Source: Winslowiella iniecta
GTDB taxonomy: Bacteria; Pseudomonadota; Gammaproteobacteria; Enterobacterales; Enterobacteriaceae
NCBI RefSeq assembly: GCF_001267535.1
Contig: NZ_JRXE01000013.1
Span: 38,398-102,397 of the forward strand
Direction: 5' to 3'
Length of the DNA: 64,000 nucleotides
Of the stretch, positions 18,968 to 28,581 are shown in pieces. A model generated the notes under the pieces. It was not told the origin of the DNA, did no database searches, and saw only the letters and a program-made list of their open reading frames with translations. The position numbers were made by a program, and so were the translations under genes. Every line of letters begins with the position of its first letter. Position 1 is the stretch's first letter.

Positions 18968-20737
18968 GTGCGACTGTTTAGCCAATTGAGTTGGTATTTT
19001 GCCCGGGAATGGCGTCGTTATCTCGGCGCGGTTTCATTGCTGATTGTGATCGCGATTTTGCAACTACTGCCACCAAAAGTGGTGGGAGAGATTGTCGACG
19101 GCGTTACTCAACAGCAGATGAGCAGCGGGCAGATCCTGATGTGGATTGGGTTGATGTTGATAACCGCGGTGGTGGTCTATCTGCTGCGTTACGTCTGGCG
19201 CGTGCTGCTGTTCGGTGCCTCCTACCAACTGGCGGTAGAGCTGCGTGAAGACTTTTATCGTCAGCTGAGCCGACAACATCCTGAATTTTACCTGCGTCAT
19301 CGCACCGGTGATTTGATTGCCCGCGCTACCAATGATGTCGACCGCGTGGTGTTTGCCGCCGGAGAAGGGGTGTTGACGCTGGTGGACTCGCTGGTGATGG
19401 GGCTGGCGGTACTGATCGTGATGAGTACCCAAATTAGCTGGCAACTGACGTTACTGGCGTTGTTACCGATGCCGGTAATGGCGCTGGTGATTAAACGCTA
19501 CGGCGACCAGCTGCATAACCGCTTCAAACTGGCGCAGGCGGCGTTCTCCTCGCTGAACAACCAGACCCAGGAGAGCCTGACCAGTATCCGTATGATTAAA
19601 GCTTTTGGTCTCGAAGATCATCAGTCTGCCCAGTTTGCTGATATTGCCCGTGATACCGGCGAGAAAAATATGCGTGTGGCGCGCGTCGATGCACGTTTCG
19701 ATCCCACCATTTATATCGCCATCGGTATGTCTAACCTGCTGGCGATCGGCGGCGGCAGCTGGCTGGTATGGCATGGGCAGATGACGCTGGGCCAGCTGAC
19801 CAGTTTTGTGATGTATCTCGGCCTGATGATCTGGCCCATGCTGGCGCTGGCATGGATGTTTAATATTGTCGAGCGCGGCAGTGCGGCGTGGAGCCGCATT
19901 CGCGCCTTGCTGTCGGAAGCACCGGCGGTGGCCGACGGGGATAAAACGCTGCCGGAAGGGCGCGGCATGTTGCAGGTGGCGATCCGGGCATTTAGCTGGC
20001 CGGGCAGTGAGCAAGCCTCGCTGCGCAATGTTAATTTTAACCTGAAACCGGGACAGATGTTAGGGCTGTGCGGCCCGACCGGATCTGGTAAAAGCACCTT
20101 GCTGAGTCTGATTCAGCGCCACTTCGACATCGCACAGGGTGATATTCGCTATCACGGCATGCCGTTGACCCAGTTGCGCATTGACAGCTGGCGTGGCCGA
20201 CTGGCAGTGGTCAATCAGACGCCATTCCTGTTTTCCGATAGCGTCGCCAACAATATTGCGCTGGGTCGTCCGGGTGCGACGCAAAGTGAAATCGAAGAAG
20301 CTGCGCGCCTTGCCAGCGTGCATGACGATATTCTGCGTCTGCCGCAGGGCTATGAAACCGAAGTCGGCGAGCGTGGGGTAATGCTGTCCGGCGGGCAAAA
20401 GCAGCGTATTTCTATTGCGCGGGCGCTGCTGCTTAACGCCGAAATTTTGCTGCTGGATGACGCGCTGTCGGCAGTAGATGGGCGCACCGAGCATCAGATC
20501 CTGCATAACCTGCGCAGCTGGGGTGAAGGGCGCACGGTAATTATCAGTGCCCATCGCCTGTCGGCTCTGACCGAAGCCAGTGAAATTCTGGTGATGAAGC
20601 ACGGCGTAGTGGCGCAGCGCGGCAGCCATGAGCAATTAACAGAACAGCCTGGCTGGTACAGCGATATGTATCGCTATCAGCAGCTGGAAGCGGCGCTCGA
20701 TGAAGATGAGAACGAAAAGGGAGTGCCACATGAATAG
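18968..20737 (+). CDS. mdlA: ABC exporter half-transporter MdlA (SmdA)
   Basis: 589 residues: six-helix transmembrane domain (about 1-310) fused to an ATPase domain. Walker A is GPTGSGKST, the signature LSGGQKQR, and Walker [15 protein letters not shown]. The catalytic Glu after Walker B is replaced by Asp, as in E. coli MdlA. So this half contributes a degenerate site in the heterodimer with MdlB. The start is GTG at 18968, matching the E. coli N-terminus [11 protein letters not shown]. The exported substrate in the cell is not established. It overlaps mdlB by 8 bases. Confidence 0.96.
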   Translation: MRLFSQLSWYFAREWRRYLGAVSLLIVIAILQLLPPKVVGEIVDGVTQQQMSSGQILMWIGLMLITAVVVYLLRYVWRVLLFGASYQLAVELREDFYRQLSRQHPEFYLRHRTGDLIARATNDVDRVVFAAGEGVLTLVDSLVMGLAVLIVMSTQISWQLTLLALLPMPVMALVIKRYGDQLHNRFKLAQAAFSSLNNQTQESLTSIRMIKAFGLEDHQSAQFADIARDTGEKNMRVARVDARFDPTIYIAIGMSNLLAIGGGSWLVWHGQMTLGQLTSFVMYLGLMIWPMLALAWMFNIVERGSAAWSRIRALLSEAPAVADGDKTLPEGRGMLQVAIRAFSWPGSEQASLRNVNFNLKPGQMLGLCGPTGSGKSTLLSLIQRHFDIAQGDIRYHGMPLTQLRIDSWRGRLAVVNQTPFLFSDSVANNIALGRPGATQSEIEEAARLASVHDDILRLPQGYETEVGERGVMLSGGQKQRISIARALLLNAEILLLDDALSAVDGRTEHQILHNLRSWGEGRTVIISAHRLSALTEASEILVMKHGVVAQRGSHEQLTEQPGWYSDMYRYQQLEAALDEDENEKGVPHE

Positions 20738-22499
20738 TTTGCCGCAGATTTGGCCAACCTTAAAGCGCCTGCTCTCTTACGGCAAACCCTGGCGCAAATC
20801 GCTGGGTATCGCGGTGGTGCTGTTATGGATCGCGGCGGCGGCGGAAGTGCTTGGGCCAATCCTGATCAGCTACTTTATCGATAATATGGTGGCGAAACAT
20901 CATATGCCGCTGGGGATCGCCCTTGGACTGGTGGCTGGCTATATTTTGCTGCAACTGCTGGCGGCATCGTTGCACTACGCGCAGTCACTGCTGTTCAGTC
21001 AGGCAGCGGTCGGCGTGGTGCAACGTCTGCGCAGCGAGGTGATGGACGCGGCACTGCGTCAGCCGCTGAGTGCGTTCGATACCCAGCCGGTCGGGCAGAT
21101 TATTTCGCGGGTAACCAATGATACCGAAGTGGTGCGCGACCTGTATGTCACGGTGGTGGCGACGGTACTGCGCAGCGCGGCGCTGGTGGGTGCGATGCTG
21201 GTGGCGATGTTCAGCCTCGACTGGCGCATGGCGCTGGTGGCAATCACCATTTTTCCGGCGGTGATCACCGTGATGTTGATTTATCAGCGCTACAGCACGC
21301 CGATTGTGCGCCGGGTGCGCAGCTATCTGGCGGATATCAATAACGGCTTTAATGAAGTGATTAACGGCATGAGCGTGATTCAGCAGTTTCGCCAGCAGGC
21401 ACGCTTCGGCGAGCGCATGGGCGAAGCCAGCCGTTCACACTATCTGGCGCGTATGCAAACGCTGCGGCTTGATGGCTTTTTGCTGCGCCCGTTACTCAGC
21501 CTGTTCTCTGCACTGATACTGTGCGGCCTGATGATGCTGTTTGGCTTTTCGTCGATCGGCAGTATTGAGGTCGGTGTACTGTATGCTTTTATTAACTATC
21601 TCGGCCGACTTAACGAGCCGCTGATTGAGCTGACGACGCAGCAATCGATGTTGCAGCAGGCGGTGGTGGCGGGCGAACGCATTTTTGAGCTGATGGATGC
21701 TCCGCGTCAGCAATACGGTAACGATCGGCGCCCGCTGAGCAGTGGCCGCATCGACGTCGATCAGCTCAGTTTTGCCTACCGCGGCGATCGTAATGTGCTG
21801 AGTGATATCAATTTGCAGGTGCCTTCGCGCGATTTTGTTGCGCTGGTCGGGCATACCGGCAGCGGTAAAAGTACGCTGGCTAACCTGCTGATGGGCTATT
21901 ACCCGCTGAAGCAGGGCGAGATTCGCCTCGATGGTCGCCCGTTAAGCAGCCTGAGTCACCAGACATTACGTCAGGGCGTGGCGATGGTGCAGCAGGACCC
22001 GGTGGTGCTGGCGGATACCTTTTTTGCCAACGTCACGCTGGGGCGCGATATCAGTGAACAGCAGGTATGGCAGGCGCTGGAAACCGTGCAGCTGGCCGAG
22101 CTGGCGCGCGGTCTGACCGAGGGCATCCATACCCGGTTGGGCGAGCAGGGAAATAATTTATCGGTTGGTCAGAAGCAACTGCTGGCAATGGCACGCGTGC
22201 TGGTGGCGGCACCGCAGATTCTGATTCTTGATGAAGCGACCGCTAACATTGACTCAGGTACTGAGCAGGCGATTCAGCGCGCGCTGCGGGCGATTCGTCA
22301 GCACACCACGCTGGTGGTAATTGCCCATCGCCTGTCCACCATTACCGAAGCCGATACCATTCTGGTTCTGCATCGTGGTCAGGCGGTCGAGCAGGGCAAT
22401 CATCGCGAACTGCTGGCGCAGCAGGGGCGTTACTGGCAGATGTATCAATTACAGCTGGCCGGTGATGAACTCAGCTCGGGCATTCCGGCCGAAGCCTGA
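20730..22499 (+). CDS. mdlB: ABC exporter half-transporter MdlB (SmdB)
   Basis: 589 residues, partner of MdlA. Walker A is GHTGSGKST, the signature region LSVGQKQL deviates from LSGGQ, and Walker [15 protein letters not shown] keeps the catalytic Glu. The two halves together give one canonical and one degenerate nucleotide site, typical of heterodimeric exporters. The ATG at 20730 begins inside the end of mdlA, so the two genes are translationally coupled. The longer frame from 20700 has no support. Confidence 0.96.
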   Translation: MNSLPQIWPTLKRLLSYGKPWRKSLGIAVVLLWIAAAAEVLGPILISYFIDNMVAKHHMPLGIALGLVAGYILLQLLAASLHYAQSLLFSQAAVGVVQRLRSEVMDAALRQPLSAFDTQPVGQIISRVTNDTEVVRDLYVTVVATVLRSAALVGAMLVAMFSLDWRMALVAITIFPAVITVMLIYQRYSTPIVRRVRSYLADINNGFNEVINGMSVIQQFRQQARFGERMGEASRSHYLARMQTLRLDGFLLRPLLSLFSALILCGLMMLFGFSSIGSIEVGVLYAFINYLGRLNEPLIELTTQQSMLQQAVVAGERIFELMDAPRQQYGNDRRPLSSGRIDVDQLSFAYRGDRNVLSDINLQVPSRDFVALVGHTGSGKSTLANLLMGYYPLKQGEIRLDGRPLSSLSHQTLRQGVAMVQQDPVVLADTFFANVTLGRDISEQQVWQALETVQLAELARGLTEGIHTRLGEQGNNLSVGQKQLLAMARVLVAAPQILILDEATANIDSGTEQAIQRALRAIRQHTTLVVIAHRLSTITEADTILVLHRGQAVEQGNHRELLAQQGRYWQMYQLQLAGDELSSGIPAEA

Positions 22500-22536
22500 G
22501 AGGCGATTGCACCTTTTTTGAGCAGTTTTTTCGGAT

Positions 22537-22587
22537 TGCATAACCTTGATGCACTTCCCTGAACCGTCAACGCACCCAAATGGTGCG
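22537..22587 (+). promoter_or_regulatory. NtrC-type enhancer sites upstream of glnK
   Basis: CGCACC-CAAAT-GGTGCG at 22571-22587 is a near-perfect NtrC dyad (consensus TGCACC-N5-GGTGCA). A weaker dyad TGCAT...ATGCA lies at 22537-22553. They stand about 110-160 bp upstream of the sigma54 promoter, the usual enhancer distance. This indicates nitrogen-limitation control of glnK-amtB. Confidence 0.78.
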
Positions 22588-22694
22588 TTTTTCTTTTCGG
22601 CCCGTAAGCGGGCCACCGCGCTTCTCTGGCTGTTGCCCGTTTTAACCCGGTTGCGGACGGCCTTATCTCCTGAAATTACCCTGTTTTTAATTTA

Positions 22695-22710
22695 TGGCAC
22701 AGCCTTTGCT
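22695..22710 (+). promoter_or_regulatory. Sigma54 promoter of glnK-amtB
   Basis: TGGCAC-N5-TTGCT with the invariant GG (-24) and GC (-12) at the right spacing, 56 bases before the glnK start. Confidence 0.93.
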
Positions 22711-22765
22711 TTATTCAATCCGGGTCGGGTGTGACTGACATTTTTCAATACCTGGAGGGGATCGT

Positions 22766-23104
22766 ATGAAGCTGGTTACCGTGGTAATCAAACCGTTCAA
22801 ACTGGAAGACGTGCGTGAAGCGCTGTCTTCAATCGGCATTCAGGGGCTGACCGTCACCGAGGTGAAAGGGTTTGGTCGCCAGAAAGGTCATGCAGAACTC
22901 TATCGCGGTGCTGAGTACAGCGTGAACTTCCTGCCAAAAGTAAAAATTGATATTGCGATCGCCGACGATCAGATCGATGAAGTGATCGACGTGATTAGCA
23001 AAGCCGCTTACACCGGCAAAATTGGCGACGGTAAGATCTTCGTTGCAGAACTGCAGCGTGTCATCCGTATTCGTACCGGTGAAACTGACGAAGCCGCGCT
23101 GTAA
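22766..23104 (+). CDS. glnK: Nitrogen regulatory PII protein GlnK
   Basis: 112-residue PII signalling protein. Its T-loop KGFGRQKGHAELYRGAEYSV carries the uridylylation site Tyr51. GlnK binds AmtB and plugs it when ammonium is plentiful. PII signatures near the C-terminus (GKIGDGKIFV) are present. SD GGAGGGG precedes the ATG. It is the first gene of the nitrogen-regulated operon glnK-amtB, with a 34-bp gap to amtB. Confidence 0.98.
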   Translation: MKLVTVVIKPFKLEDVREALSSIGIQGLTVTEVKGFGRQKGHAELYRGAEYSVNFLPKVKIDIAIADDQIDEVIDVISKAAYTGKIGDGKIFVAELQRVIRIRTGETDEAAL

Positions 23105-23138
23105 TTTCGGGGTCTGAACTGTGATGGGATGGAATAAA

Positions 23139-24425
23139 ATGAAAAAATTACTGACGACGTTGGGTCTGACAAGCCTGGCACTGTTACCCTCGCTCGCGAT
23201 GGCGGCACCTGCCGTTGCAGATAAAGCTGATAACGCCTTTATGATGATTTGCACCGCGCTGGTGCTGTTTATGACTATACCAGGTATCGCACTGTTTTAC
23301 GGCGGTCTGATTCGCGGTAAAAACGTTCTCTCTATGCTGACGCAGGTGGCGGTGACATTCTCGCTGGTGTGCGTGCTGTGGATGCTGTACGGCTATTCAC
23401 TGGCCTTCAGCGAAGGCAACGCTTTCTTCGGTGGCTTCGGCATGGCAATGCTGAAAAATATCGAGCTGACCGCCTTATCCGGCTCCTTCTATCAGTATAT
23501 CCACGTGGCGTTCCAGTGCTCTTTCGCGTGTATTACCGTTGGACTGATTGTGGGTGCCATCGCGGAACGCATTCGCTTCTCGGCGGTACTGATTTTCGTG
23601 GTCATCTGGCTGACGCTGGCATATTTGCCGGTGGCACATATGGTGTGGGGGGGGGGATTCCTCGCACAGGATGGCGCGCTGGACTTCGCTGGCGGCACGG
23701 TAGTGCACATTAACGCCGCGGTAGCGGGTCTGGTGGGGGCTTATCTGCTGGGCAAACGCGCAGGCTTCGGCAAAGAAGCGTTTAAACCGCATAACCTGCC
23801 AATGGTCTTTATCGGCACGGCGATTCTGTATGTTGGCTGGTTCGGTTTCAACGCCGGTTCGGCAAGTTCCGCTAACGAAATCGCGGCGCTGGCGTTCCTC
23901 AACACCGTTATGGCGACAGCAGGTGCGGTACTGGCGTGGACCTTCGGCGAGTGGATGTTCCGCGGTAAGCCTTCACTGCTGGGAGCGTGCTCAGGCGTCA
24001 TTGCCGGTCTGGTGGCGATTACTCCGGCCTGTGGTTACGTAGGCGTCGGTGGTGCACTGATTATCGGTATCGCCGGGGGTATTGCTGGCCTGTGGGGTGT
24101 GACTATCCTGAAGAAATGGCTGCGCGTTGATGACCCTTGCGATGTGTTCGGTGTACACGGTGTTTGTGGTATCGTTGGGTGTATCCTGACCGGTGTGTTC
24201 ACCTCTTCCTCACTGGGTGGCGTGGGTTACGCAGAAGGCGTTACCATGGGTCATCAGGTGCTGATTCAGCTGCTGAGCGTAGTAGTGACTATCGTCTGGA
24301 CTGCTGTGGTTGCCTTTATCGGCTTCAAGGTTGCGGACATGATTGTTGGCCTGCGTGTATCGGAAGAGCAGGAACGCGAAGGTCTGGACGTAAACAGCCA
24401 TGGCGAAAATGCTTACAACCACTAA
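23139..24425 (+). CDS. amtB: Ammonium channel AmtB
   Basis: Trimeric ammonia channel, 428 residues from the ATG at 23139, exactly the E. coli length. An N-terminal signal peptide ends at AMA-APAVADKADNAF. About eleven transmembrane segments follow. The twin pore histidines fall in VVHINAAVAGLVGAY and VFGVHGVCGIVG. The C-terminal tail GLRVSEEQEREGLDVNSHGENAY, which contacts GlnK, is conserved. A run of ten G at 23647-23656 encodes the VWGGGF block; the frame is intact. An upstream GTG at 23121 is in frame but the family start is at 23139. Confidence 0.97.
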   Translation: MKKLLTTLGLTSLALLPSLAMAAPAVADKADNAFMMICTALVLFMTIPGIALFYGGLIRGKNVLSMLTQVAVTFSLVCVLWMLYGYSLAFSEGNAFFGGFGMAMLKNIELTALSGSFYQYIHVAFQCSFACITVGLIVGAIAERIRFSAVLIFVVIWLTLAYLPVAHMVWGGGFLAQDGALDFAGGTVVHINAAVAGLVGAYLLGKRAGFGKEAFKPHNLPMVFIGTAILYVGWFGFNAGSASSANEIAALAFLNTVMATAGAVLAWTFGEWMFRGKPSLLGACSGVIAGLVAITPACGYVGVGGALIIGIAGGIAGLWGVTILKKWLRVDDPCDVFGVHGVCGIVGCILTGVFTSSSLGGVGYAEGVTMGHQVLIQLLSVVVTIVWTAVVAFIGFKVADMIVGLRVSEEQEREGLDVNSHGENAYNH

Positions 24426-24478
24426 GCATCGGGTCTGACTGAGAAAAGCAGTGCATAAAAAAATAGAATAAAACAGCA

Positions 24479-24510
24479 GGGGCGATGTCGGTGACATCGC
24501 CCCTTTTTTT
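24479..24510 (+). terminator. Intrinsic terminator of glnK-amtB
   Basis: Perfect 11-bp stem GGGGCGATGTC / GACATCGCCCC with a 3-base loop, followed by seven T. Confidence 0.93.
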
Positions 24511-24523
24511 GCGGCGGGCAGAG

Positions 24524-25384
24524 TTAACTGCGCAGACGCATCACCCCTTCCTGCACCGCTGTGGCCACCAGCGTGCCATCCTGAGTATAGAACTCACCGC
24601 GCACAAAACCGCGCGCGCCTGAGGCTGAGGTGCTGACCACGTTATACAGCAGCCACTGGTTCAGATCGAAAGGGCGGTGGAACCACATGGAATGGTCGAT
24701 AGTGGCCACCTGCATGCCGGATTCGAGGAATCCCTTGCCATGGGGCTGCAACGCCACCGGTAAAAAGTTGAAATCTGAGGCATAACCCAGCAGATACTGA
24801 TGAACGCGAATATCTTCGGGCATCTGACCATTGGCGCGAAACCAGACCTGACGCTCAGGTTGATCAACATGTCCCTGTAGCGGGTTATGAAATTTCACCG
24901 GACGGATTTCCAGCGGCTTTTCGGCAAGAAACTTTTCACGCGCTTTTTCCGGAATAAATTCCGCCAGTTGTCGCGCGATATCGGTTTCCGAAGGCAGATT
25001 TTCCGGCCCCGTCACCTGCGGCATGCTGTTCTGATGCTCATAGCCGGTTTCTGGCGACTGGAAGGACGCGGTCATATAGAAAATCGGCTGACCGTTCTGG
25101 ATGGCGCTGACGCGACGTGCGCTGAAGCTGTTACCGTCACGCAGGGTTTCGACATCGTAAATGATTGGTTTCTGGCTATCACCGGGGCGCAAGAAATAGC
25201 TGTGAAACGAGTGGATCAACCGGTCAGCGGGGACCATCTGTTTGGCGGCGTACAACGCCTGGCCAACAACCTGCCCACCAAAGACCTGGCGTAAACCTAA
25301 GTCCTCGCTCTGACCGCGAAACAGGCCCTCTTCTAATTTTTCTAAATTGAGCAGATCTAACAGGTTTTGCAGTGCCTGGCTCAT
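24524..25384 (-). CDS. tesB: Acyl-CoA thioesterase II TesB
   Basis: 286 residues, the same as E. coli. It is a double hot-dog thioesterase that cleaves medium- and long-chain acyl-CoA. Blocks [19 protein letters not shown] and [18 protein letters not shown] mark the first hot-dog. The second holds the catalytic Asp/Thr/Gln set in [23 protein letters not shown] and TAVQEGVMR. It is convergent with amtB and monocistronic. Confidence 0.97.
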   Translation of the reverse strand: MSQALQNLLDLLNLEKLEEGLFRGQSEDLGLRQVFGGQVVGQALYAAKQMVPADRLIHSFHSYFLRPGDSQKPIIYDVETLRDGNSFSARRVSAIQNGQPIFYMTASFQSPETGYEHQNSMPQVTGPENLPSETDIARQLAEFIPEKAREKFLAEKPLEIRPVKFHNPLQGHVDQPERQVWFRANGQMPEDIRVHQYLLGYASDFNFLPVALQPHGKGFLESGMQVATIDHSMWFHRPFDLNQWLLYNVVSTSASGARGFVRGEFYTQDGTLVATAVQEGVMRLRS

Positions 25385-25607
25385 AGCAACATCCTCGAAA
25401 ATGGTTCAGCAGTTAGTTTGCGAGATCCGACCAGTTACCGTCAACCGCGATAAAGGCTAATGCTCTGTTTTTTCCATTTCGCGTTGATGAAACCCCGGTC
25501 CCAGGCAAAAATCAGTAAGTTGTGCCAGAATTAAATCTGTGACGCTGTTAATAGCGTAGTTTCCGGCAGGTTTACCGGCAAACATTGATCGTAAGGAGAA
25601 GAAATCA

Positions 25608-26165
25608 ATGAAACTTTGGCATGTAATGAGTGGCGCTGCGCTGGCTGTGGCACTGGCTGGTTGCGCGGATAAAAGCAGTGATATTCCGACTCCAACTCTG
25701 GGTTCGCCGACGGCAGGGCAGCAGGCGGTAATTGCGCAACCGAATGTCAGCGGCTCAGTTTTTATTCGTCAGCGCATTGCTTTGCCACCTGACGCAGTGC
25801 TGACGGTAACACTGTCAGATGCTTCGCTGGCGGATGCGCCGTCGAAGGTGTTGGCTCAGCGTGCGGTGCGTACCGAGGGCAAGCAGTCACCGTTCCAGTT
25901 TGTGTTGCCGTTTAATCCGGCCGATATTCAGCCTGGTGCGCGTATCCTGTTAAGTGCCGCCATAACCATTGATGGCAAACTGGCATTTATTACCGATACG
26001 GTTAAACCTGTGATTAATGGCGGTGGAACCAAAGCGGAGCTGATTCTGGTGCCGGTTCCGTCAGTTGCGATGCCAACGCATAGCGGCGCGACCCGGACGA
26101 TTCCGTCAACCTCACCAACGCAGGTGACGCCTTCTTCTTCAGTCCCGGCGCCGACCCGTTACTGA
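25608..26165 (+). CDS. ybaY: YbaY family lipoprotein
   Basis: 185-residue lipoprotein. Signal with lipobox ALAGC (Cys19), then a low-complexity linker. The conserved YbaY domain follows: VSGSVFIRQRIALPPDAVLTV, LSDASLADAPSKVLAQ, QSPFQFVLPFNPADIQPGARI. It ends in a Pro/Thr/Ser-rich tail. The domain resembles the YscW-type pilotin fold in databases; the role is unknown. SD AAGGAG before the ATG. Confidence 0.93.
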   Translation: MKLWHVMSGAALAVALAGCADKSSDIPTPTLGSPTAGQQAVIAQPNVSGSVFIRQRIALPPDAVLTVTLSDASLADAPSKVLAQRAVRTEGKQSPFQFVLPFNPADIQPGARILLSAAITIDGKLAFITDTVKPVINGGGTKAELILVPVPSVAMPTHSGATRTIPSTSPTQVTPSSSVPAPTRY

Positions 26166-26175
26166 TCGTCCTGGC

Positions 26176-26321
26176 GGGCGGCGAGAACGCCGCCCCTACG
26201 GGATAATCCGGGGTAAAGGTGGTTAAGTAACCAGCATTAGCCGTTTTCAGCTAATGCTGGGCGTTTAAGGAAAAATCACCGGAATTTCTGGAATACTGTA
26301 GGGGAGCCGTTTTCGGCTCCC
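26176..26321. repeat. Composite GTAG-palindrome element, copies 2 and 3
   Basis: An inverted unit GGGCGGCG-AGAA-CGCCGCCC-CTAC (26176-26199) is followed by a 98-bp spacer and a direct unit GTAG-GGGAGCCG-TTTT-CGGCTCCC (26298-26321). The spacer holds an 11-bp hairpin (26231-26260, CCAGCATTAGC arms) and the segment AAGGAAAAATCACCGGAATT-TCTGGAAT just before GTAG. The same architecture in opposite orientation occurs at 53243-53368. It fills most of the ybaY-ybaZ gap. Confidence 0.8.
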
Positions 26322-26377
26322 GTCCTGATGGCTGGCAGGATGGAAATCCTTGCCGCCGCTGGGTTCCGCTCATTGGC

Positions 26378-26689
26378 TTAAAGCTGCCAGCGATAGCGTG
26401 TCAGAGACACTTTACCGTCATTACTGACTTCAATCCCTTCGGCTTCCAGCGCATCACGTTGGCGACTGAGATCGTCACCCACCAGAGAAATCTCACCCTT
26501 ACGATTAATCACCCGATGCCACGGGAGCTTGCTACCCTGCGGCAGACGACGCAGCACGCCGCCCACCTGTCTGGCGGCACGCGGTGAACCGGCCAGCCGT
26601 GCGATCTCGCCATAGGTGGTGACGCAGCCAGGCGGGATCGATGCCACAATCTGCCAGACGCGTTGTTGAAAGCTGTCGTTGTCAGTCAT
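26378..26689 (-). CDS. ybaZ: Alkyltransferase-like protein (ATL)
   Basis: 103 residues resembling the C-terminal domain of O6-alkylguanine-DNA alkyltransferase, but with Trp in place of the acceptor Cys: LPWHRVINRKG instead of PCHRV. ATLs bind O6-alkylguanine without removing the alkyl group and flag the lesion for nucleotide excision repair. Block GSPRAARQVGGVLRRLPQGS is conserved. E. coli YbaZ has an N-terminal extension that is absent here. Confidence 0.94.
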   Translation of the reverse strand: MTDNDSFQQRVWQIVASIPPGCVTTYGEIARLAGSPRAARQVGGVLRRLPQGSKLPWHRVINRKGEISLVGDDLSRQRDALEAEGIEVSNDGKVSLTRYRWQL

Positions 26690-26927
26690 GTGAAGGTTCC
26701 GGGGGAAAATAATAATGAAACCTTAATCGATAACTTTTGGATACTAAAGCAAATTTAATCAGCGAGCCGGGCCACGTACCGCGACGTCGCTGAGATGATC
26801 GCCAGTATGATCAATTAACCGTCAGAACTGACTGCGTCTATTTCAGCCAATAACCGGCGTGCAACGCCGTCAGTTTGGGCTAAAAGGCGTCAGTTGTTCA
26901 AGAAAGCAACGGTCGCCTGGGGTTCGC

Positions 26928-26956
26928 TTGCAATTGAAGAAGGCATCATTGATAAT
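26928..26956 (+). promoter_or_regulatory. Promoter of ffs
   Basis: TTGCAA (26928-26933), 17-bp spacer, GATAAT (26951-26956), then a GC-rich discriminator GCCTGCGC typical of stable-RNA promoters. The start site would be about 24 bases before the mature RNA, which fits the RNase P-processed leader known for E. coli 4.5S RNA. The rest of the 297-bp gap between ybaZ and ffs shows nothing else I can support. Confidence 0.8.
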
Positions 26957-26986
26957 GCCTGCGCTCTGAACGTTGGAGCCGTCAAT

Positions 26987-27100
26987 GGAGGCCCTGTTGG
27001 TTCTCCCGCAACGCTAACTTGTGAACTCGGTCAGATCCGGAAGGAAGCAGCCGCAGCAGGTGACGCGTGTGCCGGGATGTCGCTGGCAGGGCCTCCACCA
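26987..27100 (+). ncRNA. ffs: 4.5S RNA of the signal recognition particle
   Basis: About 114 nt, matching E. coli 4.5S RNA. The conserved apical region GGTCAGATCCGGAAGGAAGC, with the GGAA tetraloop and the symmetric loop, binds Ffh. The paired 5' block GGTTCTCCCGCAACGC and 3' block GTGTGCCGGGATG are present. The terminal arms GGAGGCCCTG and CAGGGCCTCC pair perfectly. Ends are set by this pairing and may be off by one or two bases. Confidence 0.97.
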
Positions 27101-27149
27101 ATTTCAGCCCTTCGCATTACTTTTTCCCGTCACAGTATTAAAACTTGCC

Positions 27150-27368
27150 TTAACGTACATATTTCCAGACCGAAACCGGAATTTTGTCGTACAGCTTATT
27201 CATCGTCAATTCAGCCAGGCGATGATCCGCCGCAGAATTAAACACTTCCAATTCATCGTCAGATAATTCGTACTTATTTTTTTCAATTACGCGTTCAAGC
27301 GTATCAATAGAACGACAACGTCTTAAACGCATCAGATAATCAGTTTTGGTCAGGATTTTGTCTGTCAT
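27150..27368 (-). CDS. hha: Haemolysin expression-modulating protein Hha
   Basis: 72 residues, standard length, nearly identical to E. coli Hha ([45 protein letters not shown]). Hha binds H-NS and strengthens silencing of horizontally acquired genes. The start at 27368 matches the family; the frame runs on upstream without similarity. It is encoded 29 bp after tomB as a pair. Confidence 0.97.
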   Translation of the reverse strand: MTDKILTKTDYLMRLRRCRSIDTLERVIEKNKYELSDDELEVFNSAADHRLAELTMNKLYDKIPVSVWKYVR

Positions 27369-27397
27369 TGTTAAACCGTAGTAAAAATAATGGGTTG

Positions 27398-27778
27398 CTA
27401 AAATGAATGGCTTGCAGATAAAGGCCGCTGAGCACACTCTTCGACGAAAATGTTAAAAAGTCGTTTTGCTGATTTCTGCCAGCGCTGAAGATCCTGAACA
27501 TTAATACCGTAGTTACTAAAAAGCATAAATGTGTCATCAAGATATTCATCAATCTGTGCAATCAGATCCGTATCTTCAACGTGTTTTATTTTGTAATTCA
27601 TGGTGAAAGAGGCGATATGCTCAATCAATTCGTTAAGCTGCAAATTGACCGCTGACGTCGGGTCATTGACCCAACCATGGTGACTGTCGCCCAGGGTTGC
27701 CATACTCTCGTCGTACAGATTTTCACACAAGAATTTCAACTGAGCGATATCATGCCTTTTCGGTGTGTATTCGTCCAT
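27398..27778 (-). CDS. tomB: Hha antagonist TomB (YbaJ)
   Basis: 126 residues from the ATG at 27778, starting [21 protein letters not shown] as in E. coli TomB (124). TomB is an acidic partner that counteracts Hha toxicity, reported to act by oxidising the Hha cysteine. Conserved blocks [20 protein letters not shown] and [18 protein letters not shown] are intact. tomB-hha is the order found in enterobacteria. Confidence 0.96.
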   Translation of the reverse strand: MDEYTPKRHDIAQLKFLCENLYDESMATLGDSHHGWVNDPTSAVNLQLNELIEHIASFTMNYKIKHVEDTDLIAQIDEYLDDTFMLFSNYGINVQDLQRWQKSAKRLFNIFVEECAQRPLSASHSF

Positions 27779-27929
27779 CTCTTTCCCCTCCATAGCGAAT
27801 GACAAAAGCCGTTACTTGGGCTGAGCTAAAGGTATGCGGCCTGGAAGCGATTATAAAAAAATACTTTATAAACGGACATCTTGAATATAACGCAGATTAA
27901 TTAATATTGCCTGAGGATATTACCAAAAA

Positions 27930-28283
27930 TTACAATTCATCTGCGGTTGAAGGGTAGGGGTTGTCAATCAGATCGAAAGCCAGAAAGCCGGGAATAATCT
28001 GGAAGTTGACGCTTTCAGTTACGGTCTGGTTGGCATCAATATCTAAGCATGCATTGAATATGTTCCATGCAAACTGATAACACATCTTATAACGCAAACT
28101 CTCCAGTGGATCGATTGAAATAATTTTTAGGCTATCGGGAACAAAACGCGCATCTTGTGAGTACCAGGCTAAATCCCCGATCAACTGTGGTTCTATTTTG
28201 GGAATATTCTGTAGAAGTGTTTGATTCAATAATAGTGGGTCAACTTCATCCTGCAAATAATTAAACGGGATTAATTTGCGCAT
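27930..28283 (-). CDS. Hypothetical acidic protein
   Basis: 117 residues, not recognised. A clear Shine-Dalgarno AAGGAA precedes the ATG at 28283. The DNA is visibly more AT-rich than the neighbours, suggesting acquired DNA. The sequence is soluble-looking and acidic at the C-terminus (DLIDNPYPSTADEL), with aromatic patches such as YQFAWNIFNACLDID. The size and character would fit an immunity protein or a small cytoplasmic accessory protein, but no partner toxin is adjacent. It lies 151 bp upstream of tomB on the same strand and in H-NS/Hha-like territory. Confidence 0.65.
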   Translation of the reverse strand: MRKLIPFNYLQDEVDPLLLNQTLLQNIPKIEPQLIGDLAWYSQDARFVPDSLKIISIDPLESLRYKMCYQFAWNIFNACLDIDANQTVTESVNFQIIPGFLAFDLIDNPYPSTADEL

Positions 28284-28541
28284 TTTTCCTTCACAGAGTT
28301 AATTACACCTTATATTGATCATTGCGTTCAGTTGAGAATAAAGCAAGAGGCAAAAAAAGCTCATTTTATATCATTATGATTTATATGAACTTTATCTTAA
28401 AAGGCCGCGCCTTTTACTGTGATAGCGAGCAGAATGCTGATTAATTTTTTTTACCAGAGGCGTTGCCTGCGTGGAAAGTCGTGGATGTAACACCTCGAAA
28501 CAGTTTTCCCGCTTTGGTTGAACAACCGTCAGTGGATTAAG
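28284..28541. other. AT-rich intergenic region before the zinc uptake cluster
   Basis: About 260 bp without a supported gene. It holds a small terminator-like palindrome AAAAGGC-CGC-GCCTTTT (28399-28415) and an isolated run of eight T near 28446-28453. It must also hold the promoter of the minus-strand hypothetical gene and part of the promoter of the + strand zinc cluster. Confidence 0.4.
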
Positions 28542-28559
28542 TGTTATGTTATAACATAT
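28542..28559 (+). promoter_or_regulatory. Zur-type operator of the zinc ABC cluster
   Basis: TGTTATGTTATAACATAT, built on the perfect dyad ATGTTA-TAACAT. The same 18 bases occur, in the same orientation relative to the gene, upstream of rpmE2 (31609-31626). Repression by zinc-loaded Zur is inferred from the motif and from the regulated genes. Confidence 0.82.
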
Positions 28560-28581
28560 TAATTTCCACTGGATCACTGCT

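Noticed and set aside
28392-28577. 61-codon minus-strand frame in the AT-rich gap
   Set aside because: It runs through the Zur-like box and a terminator-like palindrome and has no ribosome site or similarity.
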